From: an uncultured Bacteroidales bacterium
Lineage (GTDB): Bacteria > Bacteroidota > Bacteroidia > Bacteroidales > F082
Direction of reading: 5' to 3'
Assembly (NCBI GenBank): GCA_900317055.1
Contig: ONFF01000005.1
Coordinates: forward strand, 1-64,000
Length of the DNA: 64,000 bases
Below the pieces are notes generated by a model. That model was not told where the DNA came from. It saw nothing but the letters and a program-made list of their open reading frames with translations, and ran no database searches. The translations under genes were made by a program, and so were the position numbers. This document shows, in pieces, positions 24,813 to 33,854 of this stretch (the stretch's first letter is position 1; every line of letters starts with the position of its first letter).

Positions 24813-25664
24813 TCAAATCATGTATTCAACTGTCACACCAGACGGCAGTTTTGACTCATCCACCGTGACCATATAATCCTTATATGAGCGAGGTGCATCC
24901 TCAGTATTCTTTTCAATCTTCACAAGGTCGAACAATTGGTTTGCTGAAGCATTTCCCAGTACAGAATCATGCTTGAAGACAATCAGTTTTCGAGCACTCA
25001 TCAAGCCACGGGCTGCCGAACGGTCGACATCGAACATGTTTTTCAAAGCTTCCCAGAACAAATCCAAGTCCTCTTCAGAGAAACCAGTCTGTTTAGCAAG
25101 GTTGGCGGAGATAAAACCGTGGCAGACATATAAACCATAGGGCACAGTTGCTTTGCGTCCCATAGTGCGGTTATCGCCACCTTGCTTTTCGGCCTCCTTT
25201 TCTGTAGCGACTGCCATTCTAGTAATAGAATGCTCAGCCGTGGCTATTGAATCAACCGAACGAGCAAAAGTAAATTGGATAGGTCCACGCACTTGACCTG
25301 CATTCTTACCAGTTGACATAACAGCGCCGAATGTGCGAATGTCGTAATACGTTTTGCACATAACATCACGGGCTGCAGAAGTCTTGTCTTTAGCCTCTTT
25401 TACACTTTCTTCGTCATGTGCCTTGTCAATAAGTGTGTTTAGTACTGCTTTCTCCTTAATGAAAATATCATAGCCATCAGCACAATTTTTAGCCACTTGC
25501 ACATAATTACGCACCTTGCGTTTGAGGCACACATCGGTCACGAGACCCATTCCTGTTTCGGCATCCACACGAGGCAAATTGCCTGCATCAGGGTCGCCAT
25601 TGGGGTTACCATCCTGTACATCGAAGATGTAAACGAAATCGATTCTGTTTTTCAATTCTGACAT
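24813..25664 (-). CDS. cas7c: Cas7c (Csd2), Cascade backbone subunit
   Basis: A 283-residue RAMP protein with the family start [25 protein letters not shown] and the middle segment [29 protein letters not shown], typical of Csd2. Several copies coat the crRNA in the type I-C effector complex. It is complete and follows cas8c after 21 bases. Confidence 0.97.
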   Translation of the reverse strand: MSELKNRIDFVYIFDVQDGNPNGDPDAGNLPRVDAETGMGLVTDVCLKRKVRNYVQVAKNCADGYDIFIKEKAVLNTLIDKAHDEESVKEAKDKTSAARDVMCKTYYDIRTFGAVMSTGKNAGQVRGPIQFTFARSVDSIATAEHSITRMAVATEKEAEKQGGDNRTMGRKATVPYGLYVCHGFISANLAKQTGFSEEDLDLFWEALKNMFDVDRSAARGLMSARKLIVFKHDSVLGNASANQLFDLVKIEKNTEDAPRSYKDYMVTVDESKLPSGVTVEYMI

Positions 25665-25685
25665 AATTCAATTATTTTTAAGTTA

Positions 25686-26048
25686 TTATTCTTCAATTTG
25701 TTCTTCTTTCTTGGTGTAAAACCATTGGGTTTGTTGATAATAGCCCACAAAGAACCTTCCTTGGTCTTGTAGGTCAAGGTGGGCTGGGAAACCATCGGGA
25801 CTAATCTTGTCAACGATTTCCTGCTTGATTTTTTCAAACCAAACTTTCCGTCCCTCATTCAATTTCTCTGAATGGTGATAGGACAGGTTGAGGATGGTCG
25901 CGAAAACAGCGGCTGGAGTAGCACTTGCTGAGTTCATGTAGCGTTCGCGGATGGAGTGTTGGTTGTTAGCCTCATCTTGAATCTTATCAAGTACGGCAAA
26001 CAGTCGACCACAAAGGTAGCCTTGGTTGGTGTTTTCTTTGTCTAACAT
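25686..26048 (-). CDS. cas11c: Cas11c, small subunit from internal start in cas8c
   Basis: An in-frame ATG at 26048 follows an A-rich stretch (AAAAAATAGAAGTT) that could act as a Bacteroidota ribosome site. It would give a 120-residue helical protein starting MLDKENTNQGYLCGRLFAVLDKIQ. Internal translation of this region is established for other type I-C systems; here it is inferred from position and start context. Confidence 0.55.
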   Translation of the reverse strand: MLDKENTNQGYLCGRLFAVLDKIQDEANNQHSIRERYMNSASATPAAVFATILNLSYHHSEKLNEGRKVWFEKIKQEIVDKISPDGFPAHLDLQDQGRFFVGYYQQTQWFYTKKEEQIEE

Positions 26049-27395
26049 AACTTCTATTTTTTGTTGATTATCATTTTGTTGTCTGTTCAAATATGCCTTG
26101 ATGATGGCAGCACGGGTAATGTTAAGGCTTTGCTCTGCTCGAATGCGGCGTATACATCCAGCATACAAAGTATATGGGTAAGGCATGCCTTGGAAAATGC
26201 TTTTCACAACGGATTCAGGTAGATTTGGTGTCGCATCTGACGATTTGCCTCCCAATGTAACAGCAGCCAAAATCGAACGAAGTCCCATATAGGGTTTCTT
26301 CTCCTTGCGAGTGTCAACAATTTCCATATCCTCGAAATGGCGAAGAATGAGAGCGGCGAAGTTTTTCAATGGTAGTTCTGACCAGTAGGTCACGGCAATT
26401 CTCGCCGAGTTGGGTGCAAGTCCTAAAATGTAGAATTTATCATCAAGCGAGGTTCTCAAACCACCAGAATAAATAGCGCTGAAAGTCTTTCTCACTTGTT
26501 CTATATTTCTATTGGGATCATCTTCTTGTTCGTTGAATCCGAACATATTGAAAAGACATTCTTCTGCTTGTTTTCCTGCTTCGTCATCTTTGGATGCCCA
26601 AAACAGAAATGTACGGTTGCCAATCAAAAACTTGTTTCTCGAATCTGAACTTAGCATTTGGTTCAATGCTGTCGTATACGCAAATTCGGCTTCTTCGCTG
26701 ATTGGGGCATTAAAACCTTTCTCTTTTCCGTATGAATCATAGCCCGAATTCACCTGAAAAGCAACCAGTTTTGCTGTTGCCTGACTTCCTGGAATCATCG
26801 TTGCGGTTGTGGTTTCAACCGCTCGTCCTCTTTGACCAGAAACCAAACAGATTTGTTCTCTTCCAAAAACATCATCATAGCCCAACAAATCCAGCAACTC
26901 CTCTTTCTCTGCTACAATTTTTGTATCGCCCTCTATCAGAAAAGAAAAAGTGGAATACTTTTTATTCAGATTCTTCTCAATCTCTGGCCATAATGGATCT
27001 TTTTTCATTCTTTCCAAAACTTCTATTATGTCATTTTGATAGAAAGAATACACGGCCTTCAAATCAGCGTTGTCAGGTAATACTTCGTAAAGTGCCTGCA
27101 CACTTTCCTTGAATGTTTCCAAACACTTCTTTGGGTCACCTTTTTCAGAATAACCAAAAACATAGGCGCTATTATCATAAAGATAATTGGCTGCAGGAGC
27201 ACTTGTACGGCCTACACTTTTCTTTACCAAAAACTTTTGTGCCTGCTTTTTGTCTATTCTTCTGTCCTCAAACCTAACGAAATTGCCGTTCTTATCAATA
27301 ACGATTAAGAAACCTATCTCTTTCAACTCTCGTCCAAAAGCGGGAAGCGAATCCTTACTACGGTTGTAATACTCATATAATGCTTGCAGTATCAT
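25686..27395 (-). CDS. cas8c: Cas8c (Csd1), large Cascade subunit
   Basis: A 569-residue Csd1 protein, the type I-C large subunit that recognises the PAM. Its start MILQALYEYYNR and internal GRTSAPAANYLYDNSAYVFGY are characteristic. It overlaps the cas5c end by four bases. In other type I-C systems the 3' third also gives a separate small subunit, Cas11c, from an internal start; a fitting ATG exists here at 26048. Confidence 0.96.
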   Translation of the reverse strand: MILQALYEYYNRSKDSLPAFGRELKEIGFLIVIDKNGNFVRFEDRRIDKKQAQKFLVKKSVGRTSAPAANYLYDNSAYVFGYSEKGDPKKCLETFKESVQALYEVLPDNADLKAVYSFYQNDIIEVLERMKKDPLWPEIEKNLNKKYSTFSFLIEGDTKIVAEKEELLDLLGYDDVFGREQICLVSGQRGRAVETTTATMIPGSQATAKLVAFQVNSGYDSYGKEKGFNAPISEEAEFAYTTALNQMLSSDSRNKFLIGNRTFLFWASKDDEAGKQAEECLFNMFGFNEQEDDPNRNIEQVRKTFSAIYSGGLRTSLDDKFYILGLAPNSARIAVTYWSELPLKNFAALILRHFEDMEIVDTRKEKKPYMGLRSILAAVTLGGKSSDATPNLPESVVKSIFQGMPYPYTLYAGCIRRIRAEQSLNITRAAIIKAYLNRQQNDNQQKIEVMLDKENTNQGYLCGRLFAVLDKIQDEANNQHSIRERYMNSASATPAAVFATILNLSYHHSEKLNEGRKVWFEKIKQEIVDKISPDGFPAHLDLQDQGRFFVGYYQQTQWFYTKKEEQIEE

Positions 27396-28096
27396 CTCAA
27401 AACCTCCTCACTATTAATGGGTGGAACAACTATTACGCCATGCTCCATACATGCACGATAAAACATGGCTTCAGGCTTTTCAGGATTGCTTTGAAAATCC
27501 ATATCGTAGAGCATGATGCCGAGGTCGCGGCTTTCGGCAATCGGAGACATCAATTCCTCTTGTTCGGGTTTCACCAAACGGAACGAAGCCGAAAACTCGC
27601 GTGTACCTAAATAAGGCTGGTTGAAGCACTGGCCTTTGCTTGCCCTACGTTCAAACATAGCATTGTACTTGCCCGGATTCTCATCCTTGCGAAGCAAATC
27701 TGCCTCTTCCTCGTCAATTCGGGCATTCTTGGTCTCATTACGCTTCCATTGGGGAATGAATTCCAATTTTGCCCAAATCCGGTAGCGGACATCCTGAAGC
27801 AACAACGAGTTCTTTTGCTGTCGTTCTTCCTCGATAAATATTTGCTTCTTCTTGTTCGAAGCAACAGCACCCACCTCGTTGCGTCTTATGTTGGTCCATT
27901 TAATGGGGTTAAGCACCTCTATTTTGGTCACTTGCCAATGGATGGCGGGTTTCCAAAATATAGCTTCAAAGATGGCTCGTGCCGCCGATGGAGTGATGAC
28001 ATCGTAGCTCACCCTTTCCACCTTTAACTCGGGTCGGGTGAAACATGCCATCGGCCCCCATACTTCTAAACAAAACTCTTTGTCGTGATATTCCAT
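27392..28096 (-). CDS. cas5c: Cas5c, pre-crRNA processing nuclease
   Basis: A 234-residue RAMP protein (start EFCLEVWGPMACFTRPELKVERVSYDVITPSAARAI). In type I-C, Cas6 is absent and Cas5c cuts the repeat to leave the 11-base 5' handle; no cas6 is present in this operon, which fits. The end of cas5c overlaps the cas8c start by four bases, and it begins two bases after cas3. Confidence 0.96.
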   Translation of the reverse strand: MEYHDKEFCLEVWGPMACFTRPELKVERVSYDVITPSAARAIFEAIFWKPAIHWQVTKIEVLNPIKWTNIRRNEVGAVASNKKKQIFIEEERQQKNSLLLQDVRYRIWAKLEFIPQWKRNETKNARIDEEEADLLRKDENPGKYNAMFERRASKGQCFNQPYLGTREFSASFRLVKPEQEELMSPIAESRDLGIMLYDMDFQSNPEKPEAMFYRACMEHGVIVVPPINSEEVLR

Positions 28097-28098
28097 AT

Positions 28099-30252
28099 TT
28101 ATACTATTAATGATTCTTCTAACCAGTAATTATCTGTAATCAGTCCGACTTCTTTGTCATAAAATGCACTGTCGCCTACTACAAAGATACCTTCCAACAC
28201 TTCTTCTATTGCACCTGCGTCTTTCAGTTTCTTTATATCTCCTTTTCTCACATTGACACTAAACTGCGACAGAGCTTTCATCAGAGAATACGCAACCCCA
28301 TCCTTCTTCAAACGTACCACCAAGTCCATGCTGTTTTTCCAGTTCACGATAACCGAAGTGGTGTCGTCGTCAATCAATTGAAACTCCGAAGCCGCAGTTT
28401 CAAACTGCATTTCGGGTTTATAGAGCAAATCTTTTATGTTAGCCTTGTCAAAACTATCAACCCGCGAATACAACTGTCTGAAATAGGCCTCCATTGCCTC
28501 TGGCGAAAACCAATCGTGGTCTTTACCCATTCCAATACGGGCATTATTGGTTTGTGCCATAAATCCTGGAGGCAACGGTTTCTGAAAACCGAACACGAAA
28601 GCTTTTCCCATCTCCAACTTGCCTTCTCTATTGCATCTACCCGCTGCTTGGAGAATTGAATCAAGTCCTGCCTCTTGACGAAACACGACAGGAAAGTCAA
28701 TATCAACACCCGCCTCAATCAGTTGGGTTGCCACCACCCTGATAATGGCGTTTGAAGGGTCTTTAAGTGCAGACTTAATCCTATCAATATTATCCATTAC
28801 ATGGTCAGGGCACATCATGCGTGACAAATGCAGACAGATACCATCTTTGGGCAAACGGGAATAAAGCTCTTTAGCATCCTTTCGAGTATTCACAATGCAA
28901 AGTACACGAGGATGTTGAGACAATTCTTCTGCAATTTCATCATAATTCTTCCTAAACTCTTCAAATTCCAACTCCACACGTCGTAATCGGTCATGAAGAT
29001 TTGCACTTCGCGGAACAATTTCATGGATTTCAGACAAGCCATCAATTGTGACCATGGGATTAGTCCCTTGGATTTTCCCCTTCAATTTGGGTTGGCTTGC
29101 CGTCGTAAACAAAATGGAAACGCCAAACACTCTTTTCAAAGTGTCAAAAGTGTCAATAATCGGCCCTAAAAACTCAATTGGCAATGTTTGCACTTCATCA
29201 AGAATCAAAACGCTTTTTGCGATGTTGTGAAGCTTGCGACAATCCGAAGGTTTATTGCTAAATAAAGATTCAAACAGTTGAACATTGGTTGTTACAATGA
29301 TAGGATAATCCCAATTCTCGGTTGCCAATTTCAATGTTTGAGACAATTCTTTGTCATCAAACGCTGTATGATCGACATTTGAATGATGTTCAAGCACATT
29401 TTCCACACCAAAGATGTTTCTTAACACACTTGCAGTTTGCGTAATGATACTAGTGTAAGGAATAGCAACGATGACACGCTTTAAGCCATTCTTGATGGCA
29501 TGTTTAATAGCCCACAATACAGAAGCCAAGGTTTTACCGCCGCCCGTTGGAACCGTCAAACTATAAAAACCCAACGGATTAGCACTCTCTTCTATACACC
29601 AATTCTGCACTTCGTTTCGAATCCGATTCACCTCGGTATCAGGAGCATTTTTCTTCAAACCTTCCATATATGCCTCTAGTTTTTCTTCAAGTATAGTCAA
29701 AGAGTCATATTTCCCTCTCAATCTGCTTTGTTCAGGCTGCATAAATGCTTCTGTGTCCAAAAAGTCAGCATCTACCAAACAACTATAAAGCATTCGTTCC
29801 AAATGATGAATATCTTTGGACTTTTCTAATCTCGGTATTTCCAAATCAGCCCTAACTTTTTCAATGGTCACATCATCAGGCATTTGTTGCTTCAACACTT
29901 CTTTCATATCACCATCATCATACAGACCTCGATGATGTCCCATCAACACATTATCCATCAATAAATGGAAGTTAGGGAACAACACTTTGGCAATCAAAGC
30001 ACCTACATAGGCATGCCTATAATCACCTTCTACCTTAATTAAAGGGTCTTTCTTACTTTCTTTCAAAATGTGTTGCTGAAACGCTTTTTTCTCCTTGCCT
30101 TTATCATGCAACAATCCCAATACCCTACCCCATTCCGCCATGCCAAAGTTAGCAGCAAATTTAGAAGCCATCAAAGACACACCCTCTTGATGTTCCTCAT
30201 TGGGTTGAATTGCCCAATCTTCAGTTCTAATGTGCGAAATAATTTCTCTCAT
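28099..30252 (-). CDS. cas3: Cas3 nuclease-helicase (type I-C)
   Basis: A 717-residue protein with an N-terminal HD nuclease domain: His21, the HD pair His49-Asp50 (LLHDKGK), His80, the HH pair 106-107 and Asp162. An SF2 helicase follows, with Walker A PTGGGKT (235-241), DEVQ box (352-355) and the C-terminal QLIEAGVDIDFPVVFRQ and QAAGRCNREG motifs. It is recruited by Cascade to degrade target DNA. It is the first gene of the cas operon, and its minus-strand TAAATTTG -7-like box (30257-30264) lies so close to the ATG that the transcript may be nearly leaderless. Confidence 0.97.
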   Translation of the reverse strand: MREIISHIRTEDWAIQPNEEHQEGVSLMASKFAANFGMAEWGRVLGLLHDKGKEKKAFQQHILKESKKDPLIKVEGDYRHAYVGALIAKVLFPNFHLLMDNVLMGHHRGLYDDGDMKEVLKQQMPDDVTIEKVRADLEIPRLEKSKDIHHLERMLYSCLVDADFLDTEAFMQPEQSRLRGKYDSLTILEEKLEAYMEGLKKNAPDTEVNRIRNEVQNWCIEESANPLGFYSLTVPTGGGKTLASVLWAIKHAIKNGLKRVIVAIPYTSIITQTASVLRNIFGVENVLEHHSNVDHTAFDDKELSQTLKLATENWDYPIIVTTNVQLFESLFSNKPSDCRKLHNIAKSVLILDEVQTLPIEFLGPIIDTFDTLKRVFGVSILFTTASQPKLKGKIQGTNPMVTIDGLSEIHEIVPRSANLHDRLRRVELEFEEFRKNYDEIAEELSQHPRVLCIVNTRKDAKELYSRLPKDGICLHLSRMMCPDHVMDNIDRIKSALKDPSNAIIRVVATQLIEAGVDIDFPVVFRQEAGLDSILQAAGRCNREGKLEMGKAFVFGFQKPLPPGFMAQTNNARIGMGKDHDWFSPEAMEAYFRQLYSRVDSFDKANIKDLLYKPEMQFETAASEFQLIDDDTTSVIVNWKNSMDLVVRLKKDGVAYSLMKALSQFSVNVRKGDIKKLKDAGAIEEVLEGIFVVGDSAFYDKEVGLITDNYWLEESLIV

Positions 30253-30256
30253 GCTG

Positions 30257-30292
30257 CAAATTTACAATCATACCTGTTTCAAAACATGAAAC
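30257..30292. promoter_or_regulatory. cas3 -7 box and palindromic operator candidate
   Basis: The 80-base gap between cas3 and the WYL gene holds TAAATTTG on the minus strand (30257-30264) and the palindrome GTTTCA-AAACA-TGAAAC at 30276-30292. The palindrome covers the upstream part of the cas promoter, so a regulator bound there would affect cas3 and perhaps its own gene. Confidence 0.55.
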
Positions 30293-30308
30293 ACTTAAAG
30301 TTTTTTCA

Positions 30309-30316
30309 TATTTTTG
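30309..30316 (+). promoter_or_regulatory. -7 box (TATTTTTG) for the WYL regulator
   Basis: Bacteroidota-type -7 element 17 bases before the ATG at 30333. Confidence 0.5.
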
Positions 30317-30332
30317 CAGAAAAACAGCAAAT

Positions 30333-31235
30333 ATGAGAAACACCGATACATTTAGGCAATACATTTGGCTCGTTAACACCATTCGGAGGGCAAGGAGGAT
30401 CAGTTATGATGACATCAATAAACTTTGGCTCTCCAATGACCTAAACGACGGCCGCCCCCTCTCCCGCACCACTTTCTACCGCATTCGCCAAGCCATCGAC
30501 GACATGTTTGGCATCCGCATCGAGTGCGACAACCAGCACCAATACTTCATCAGCAATCCCGAGGCACTCCGCGACAATTCCACCCAAAACTGGATGCTAC
30601 GCACACTCACCGTCAACAACATCCTCCTCGATGGTTTGTCCATCAAGGACCAACTCCTGCTCGAAGATGTCCCCGCTGGCCTCGAACACCTCGAAACCAT
30701 CATCAACGCCATCAAATGCCACCACACCCTTCAAATGGGCTACCAGAAATTCAACGATTCCAAACCCTACACGACCTGCATCGAACCCTATTGCCTGAAA
30801 CTTTTCCACCAACGCTGGTACCTACTTGGAAAAAGCGAAAGGAAAAACGGCGCATTAGCCATCTATGCCCTCGACCGCATGACCGAACTTACCGAAACAG
30901 AGGCACAATACGAGTTAGCCGCCGATTTCGATGCCGAATCTTATTTCAAAAACTACTTCGGCGTGTTCATCGGTGAAGAAATCCCGACACAACGCATTGT
31001 TCTACGAGCCTATTGCAATATGCCTAACCTACTGCGCACACTCCCTTTGCATCACTCGCAAAAAGAAATATGCAAAAACGACACATACGCAGATTTTGAG
31101 TACTATCTCGCCCCAACTTTCGATTTCAGACAAGCCATCCTTAAAGAAGGCCACGAATTGGAAGTCATCGAACCACTTCCATTAAAAGAAAAGATTCATG
31201 CCGAATTGATTTCAGCATTGAAAAGATATGAATAG
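30333..31235 (+). CDS. WYL-domain transcriptional regulator, divergent from cas operon
   Basis: A 300-residue protein. Residues about 10-75 form a winged helix-turn-helix (LSRTTFYRIRQAIDDMFGI), and the WYL domain sits at about 140-190 with RWYLLGKSE (161-169) and YALDRM (178-183), followed by a WCX-like C-terminus. WYL domains sense ligands, often nucleic acid, and regulators of this kind commonly sit beside CRISPR-Cas and other defence loci. The divergent orientation and palindrome in the shared promoter make it the likely regulator of the cas operon. GC content is higher than in cas3. Confidence 0.9.
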   Translation: MRNTDTFRQYIWLVNTIRRARRISYDDINKLWLSNDLNDGRPLSRTTFYRIRQAIDDMFGIRIECDNQHQYFISNPEALRDNSTQNWMLRTLTVNNILLDGLSIKDQLLLEDVPAGLEHLETIINAIKCHHTLQMGYQKFNDSKPYTTCIEPYCLKLFHQRWYLLGKSERKNGALAIYALDRMTELTETEAQYELAADFDAESYFKNYFGVFIGEEIPTQRIVLRAYCNMPNLLRTLPLHHSQKEICKNDTYADFEYYLAPTFDFRQAILKEGHELEVIEPLPLKEKIHAELISALKRYE

Positions 31236-31238
31236 CTA

Positions 31239-32267
31239 TTACCCTTTCATCATCTCACTCAACAGCCCCACAAACTTTTCAATATCCTCCTCCGTCGTGT
31301 CAAACGCGCACATCCAACGGACCACATCGGCATCCTCATCCCAGTCATAGAAGAAATAGTGGTTCTGCAACTCCTTCCAAACTTTGCGAGGCAGCTGGGC
31401 AAATACGCCGTTGGCCTGCACAGGATAGACGACCTTCACGCCCGGGATGTCCTTCACCGCATTGTAGAGCAACTGCGCCATGTGGTTGCTGTGCTCGGCA
31501 TTGCGCTTCCATAAGTCGTTCTCAAAATAGGCATCGAATTGGGCGGCAATGAAGCGCATCTTGGAGCAGAGCTGCATAGCTTGCTTGCGACGATACTTGA
31601 AGTCGGGACAAATGTCGGGATTGAGAAGCACTACCGCCTCCCCCATCATCAGGCCATTCTTGGTGCCACCAAATGAAACGGCATCCACACCAAGATCGGT
31701 GGTCATCTCCTTGAAAGTGCAACCCAAAGCCACGGCAGCGTTGCCCAAACGGGCACCGTCAATGTGCACATACATATTGTATTCCCTTGCCAAGCCAACG
31801 ATGGCTTTGATTTCATCCAAGGTGTACAATGTCCCCAACTCAGTCGGCTGGGTAATTGAAATCACTTTAGGTTGTGAATGGTGTTCAAAACCGAAGCCAT
31901 GCAGGCGTGTTTTGATCAAAGCAGGGGTCAGCTTACCGTCAGGGGTGTCCACCGTCAGCAGACGGCAGCCCACAATGCGTTGGGGTGCACCGCATTCATC
32001 CACATTGATGTGGGCAGTCTCAGCACATACCACAGCCTCATGGGAGTTGGCCATGGCATCGATGCACAGGGTGTTGCATCCCGTGCCGTTGAAGGCGAAA
32101 AAGACACGCGTTTGCTCGCCAAACTGTTCACGGAACTTCGCTTCCGTGGCGGCACAATATTCATCATCGCCGTAGGCCACCGCATGATCCTTGTTCACAC
32201 GGGCGATGGCTTCCAAAACCTCGGGGCATACGCCCGAATGGTTGTCGCTTCCAAATCCTCGTTTCAT
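31239..32267 (-). CDS. ltaE: Low-specificity L-threonine aldolase
   Basis: A 342-residue fold-type I PLP enzyme. The start MKRGFGSDNHSGVCPEVLEAI, the HIDGARLGNA motif (168-177) and the PLP Lys203 in SFGGTKNG match threonine aldolases of the beta-eliminating lyase family. It splits L-threonine or allo-threonine to glycine and acetaldehyde. With gcvP elsewhere in the window this would feed one-carbon metabolism. It appears monocistronic; a REP-like hairpin separates it from the glmM-type gene. Confidence 0.9.
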   Translation of the reverse strand: MKRGFGSDNHSGVCPEVLEAIARVNKDHAVAYGDDEYCAATEAKFREQFGEQTRVFFAFNGTGCNTLCIDAMANSHEAVVCAETAHINVDECGAPQRIVGCRLLTVDTPDGKLTPALIKTRLHGFGFEHHSQPKVISITQPTELGTLYTLDEIKAIVGLAREYNMYVHIDGARLGNAAVALGCTFKEMTTDLGVDAVSFGGTKNGLMMGEAVVLLNPDICPDFKYRRKQAMQLCSKMRFIAAQFDAYFENDLWKRNAEHSNHMAQLLYNAVKDIPGVKVVYPVQANGVFAQLPRKVWKELQNHYFFYDWDEDADVVRWMCAFDTTEEDIEKFVGLLSEMMKG

Positions 32268-32290
32268 AGCATTAACTATTAGTACGGCCC

Positions 32291-32340
32291 TTCGACAGGC
32301 TCAGGGACCTGCAAAAGCCAAGGTCGTTGAGCCTGTCGAA
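32291..32340. repeat. REP-like inverted repeat, TTCGACAGGCTCA family
   Basis: TTCGACAGGCTCA (32291-32303) is exactly reverse-complemented at 32328-32340, with GGGACCT and AGGTC words inside extending the stem. Intergenic between two minus-strand genes. A partial copy lies inside the tolC-like gene at 48282-48304. Confidence 0.8.
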
Positions 32341-32351
32341 ACGCCGATTTA

Positions 32352-33737
32352 TTATACCATCTTTTTCGCTTCTTCCAAAATCATATTGGCGAAACGCTCT
32401 GCTTCAGCCTCGGTCTTGCCTTCCGAATAGATACGAATAATCGGCTCGGTGTTCGACTTGCGCAGATGCACCCAGCCTTCCTCAAAGTCAATCTTCACAC
32501 CATCGATGGTTGTCACTTGCTCGTTCTTGAACTTCTCGGCAAACTTGGCCAGAATGCCATCCACATCAGTCGTAGGCGTAAGTTGAATCTTGTTCTTCGA
32601 CATCACATACAACGGATAGGTTTGCTTCAACTCGGAGCATTTCACCTTCTTCTCGGCCAGTTGGGTCAGGAACAGAGCCGTGCCGACAAGGGCATCGCGA
32701 CCATAGTGCAACTCAGGATAGATGACACCTCCGTTGCCTTCGCCGCCGATGACAGCACCCACTTCTTTCATTTTTTCCACTACATTGACCTCACCTACGG
32801 CAGCAGCATAATATTGCTGTCCATTCTTTTGGGTGACATCACGCAAAGCTCTAGTCGATGACAAGTTGCTCACAGTCGGGCCAGGCGTGTGCTTCAGGAT
32901 GAAATCGGCTACCGAGACCAAGGTGTATTCCTCGCCAAACAGCTCTCCGTCTTCCTTGACGAAAACAAGACGGTCGACATCTGGGTCAACAACCACGCCG
33001 AAATCACAGCCCTGCTCTTTGACATAGCGGCAAATATCGGTGAGGTTTTGTGCCAAAGGCTCCGGAGTATGGGCAAACTTACCCGTAGGCTCGCAGTTGA
33101 GTTCGAGCACTTCCTTAACCCCCAATGCGCGCAGCATCTTCGGGATGGCAATGCCGCCCGTCGAGTTGACTGCATCCACAGCCACCTTGAAGTTGGCCTT
33201 CGCAATCACCTCTTTGTTGACCAAAGGCAGTTGGCACACCATGTCGACATGCTTGTCCATCCAGCCGTCAATCTGTTGATAGCTACCGATTTCCTCAATC
33301 GGGACAAAATCGAAATCATCCTTGGCGGCCACATCGAGCAGCCAAGCGCCTTCGGCGGCAGAGATGAACTCGCCCTTTTCGTTGAGGAGCTTCAAAGCGT
33401 TCCACTGGGCGGGGTTATGGCTAGCCGTGAGGATGATACCTGCATCGGCTTTCAGACCTGTCACGGCGATTTCGGTCGTAGGCGTGGTGCTCAACCCGAT
33501 GTCAAGCACATCAGCGCCCATGGCTTGCAAGGTACCGCAAACCACCTGATTCACAAGGAAGCCTGAAAGGCGGGCATCTCGACCCACCACGACCTTGGGG
33601 TGTTTCACCCCTTTATGATGTTGCACGAATTTGACAAATGCAGCGGTGAATTTCACCATGTCGATTGGCGTAAGGTTGTCGCCCGGCTGGCCGCCAATGG
33701 TGCCACGAATGCCGGATATGGATTTGATAAGTGTCAT
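32352..33737 (-). CDS. glmM: Phosphoglucosamine/phosphomannomutase family protein (GlmM-like)
   Basis: A 461-residue alpha-D-phosphohexomutase. Start MTLIKSISGIRGTIGG, active-site phosphoserine Ser106 in TASHNPAQWNALK, metal loop DPDVDR, sugar loop GGEGNGG and C-terminal phosphate loop RKSNTEPIIRIYSE. The GIRGTIGG start and TASHNP loop fit the group annotated as phosphoglucosamine mutase in Bacteroidota, supplying UDP-GlcNAc precursors. Use on glucose- or mannose-phosphate cannot be excluded by sequence alone. Confidence 0.88.
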   Translation of the reverse strand: MTLIKSISGIRGTIGGQPGDNLTPIDMVKFTAAFVKFVQHHKGVKHPKVVVGRDARLSGFLVNQVVCGTLQAMGADVLDIGLSTTPTTEIAVTGLKADAGIILTASHNPAQWNALKLLNEKGEFISAAEGAWLLDVAAKDDFDFVPIEEIGSYQQIDGWMDKHVDMVCQLPLVNKEVIAKANFKVAVDAVNSTGGIAIPKMLRALGVKEVLELNCEPTGKFAHTPEPLAQNLTDICRYVKEQGCDFGVVVDPDVDRLVFVKEDGELFGEEYTLVSVADFILKHTPGPTVSNLSSTRALRDVTQKNGQQYYAAAVGEVNVVEKMKEVGAVIGGEGNGGVIYPELHYGRDALVGTALFLTQLAEKKVKCSELKQTYPLYVMSKNKIQLTPTTDVDGILAKFAEKFKNEQVTTIDGVKIDFEEGWVHLRKSNTEPIIRIYSEGKTEAEAERFANMILEEAKKMV

Positions 33738-33816
33738 TTATGTTGATTGTTTAATTGTTTATTCGTTGAAATGATAATTCGACGTAGTCAATTGTTGAAT
33801 TGAAGAATCGATGTTA

Positions 33817-33844
33817 GTAGAGACGCCGATTTATCGCGTCTCAC
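33817..33844. repeat. Degenerate GTAGAGACG-family hairpin
   Basis: GAGACGC and GCGTCTC arms around a 9-base loop. Weaker relative of the palindromes at 12679 and 42838. Lies just after the EEP gene's stop and may act as its terminator. Confidence 0.6.
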
Positions 33845-33854
33845 AATTATTTGT

